Of a stretch of 41,274 nucleotides of DNA, positions 40,820 to 41,274 are shown piece by piece. This DNA is from Zygnema cylindricum. Its lineage: Eukaryota > Streptophyta > Zygnematophyceae > Zygnematales > Zygnemataceae. The position numbers were made by a program, and so were the translations under genes. The notes beneath the pieces were generated by a model that was not told where the DNA came from, searched no databases, and saw only the letters and a list, made by a program, of their open reading frames with translations. The stretch's first letter is position 1. Every line of letters begins with the position of its first letter. Location: NCBI GenBank assembly GCA_037447655.1, contig JBBHKE010002449.1:1-41274 (forward strand), written 5' to 3'.

Positions 40820-40898
40820 CTAGTCTACAGGATAAAACTGTCACTCACCAGCTAATCTACTAGACGTTAGGTACGAGGATCATATCCGGAGCCGGCAG
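40820..40898 (+). repeat. tRNA-like cassette in LTR fragment
   Basis: TCTACAGGATAAAAC (A-box-like, worn), GAGGATCATATCC (B-box-like) and a GCCGGC tail. Same place and strand relation as in the other families. Confidence 0.45.
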
Positions 40899-41100
40899 TG
40901 TTTTTGGTACGGACTAAGAAGTAGCCTATTTTCTGTCATCTTAGATAACATAGGCAGCCATGGTTCTGGCTCTCTCTCTAGTCTTTAGTGACTACAACAA
41001 GTATGGGGACTGGAGAGTGGAGCGAGAAGCAGACTGCCTTTGCTTTATTTCTTCCTTTTATTATTCTTATTCAGACCTAGAAATTACATAACTTTCAACA

Positions 41101-41274
41101 CTCCCCTTATTTTTTAGTCTACTTTTGTGCCAAAAATATTTTCCTTCTTTTCTTTTTCTTCTTTCTTTTCTTCTCATAAAACTTGAAGTAAATAACCTTG
41201 TATTTAAAGAAGTGTAGTATATGAGTCGAAATAATTATTGCATCATGTTGATCACTCATGTTATTTCGCATGCC
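41101..41274 (-). other. Polypurine tract and start of an internal region leaving the window
   Basis: Minus-sense CTAAAAAATAAGGGGAG abuts the LTR. Beyond it a CTTTT-rich pyrimidine run (about 41140-41176) and AT-rich DNA show no RNase H similarity, so the internal part is diverged or deleted. Confidence 0.6.

Larger units (their letters stand above)
40524..41100 (-). repeat. copia LTR fragment (family 3-like), other half replaced by satellite
   Basis: TGTTGCCACGTGTCATCCG at 40540 aligns with the middle of the solo LTR at 27766-28712. The tRNA-like cassette and the LTR edge ACTTTCAACA (41100) follow, with the polypurine tract outside. The portion that would hold the GTAC cluster and hairpin chain is absent, with satellite in its place. 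Open frames at 40482-40733 are shadows. Confidence 0.8.

Overview
This window is eukaryotic nuclear DNA made almost entirely of transposable elements and satellite; I could not support any host gene. The four coding copia elements carry Ty1/copia pol in the order protease, integrase, reverse transcriptase, RNase H. There are no bacterial operons. The LTRs carry CCAAT boxes, GTAC clusters and W-box-like inverted repeats, which fits a land plant or alga, but the species cannot be fixed from the sequence. A run of 10 Ns at 37059-37068 marks an assembly gap.

Layout. 1-688: a Harbinger-like MITE cut by the window edge. 689-2156: unassigned DNA with a short imperfect repeat. 2157-4593: 3' LTR plus 3' half of a decayed copia element (family 3, minus strand). 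4600-6091: an AT-rich dispersed repeat with unassigned DNA. 6092-13187: a second Harbinger-like MITE split by a nearly intact copia element (family 1, minus strand, 6676-13093, perfect 5-bp target duplication GATCA, two 1042-bp LTRs about 99.6% identical by eye). 13191-14215: more AT-rich repeat. 14961-26949: an old family 1 copia element on the plus strand (target duplication ATATT) that holds a complete family 2 copia element on the minus strand (16461-21965). 26995-27067: a tRNA-like sequence. 27349-29091: a third Harbinger-like element interrupted by a family 3 solo LTR (27766-28712, target duplication TCAAG). 30223-30591: a hAT-like MITE with an 8-bp target duplication. 32485-33002: a worn LTR. 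33503-34310: palindromes, a hairpin duplication, transposon ends and a microsatellite. 34311-35159: a non-LTR retrotransposon C-terminal pseudogene. 35181-35807: a family 2 solo LTR. 35808-40523: a 4.7-kb satellite of about 40-bp units, each centred on a 14-bp palindrome. 40524-41100: an LTR fragment whose other half has been replaced by the satellite.

The copia families share an unusual set of parts. Priming is predicted from the anticodon arm of initiator tRNA-Met (GGTTATGGGCCCA), so the primer site contains an ATG in frame with gag. The gag frame extends upstream into the 5' LTR. A chain of up to four small stem-loops with near-constant stems and variable loops sits in the 3' part of the LTR. 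A tRNA-like cassette with A-box- and B-box-like motifs lies antisense in every LTR complete enough to show it, except family 2. These shared LTR structures and the palindromic satellite are the most interesting signals here.
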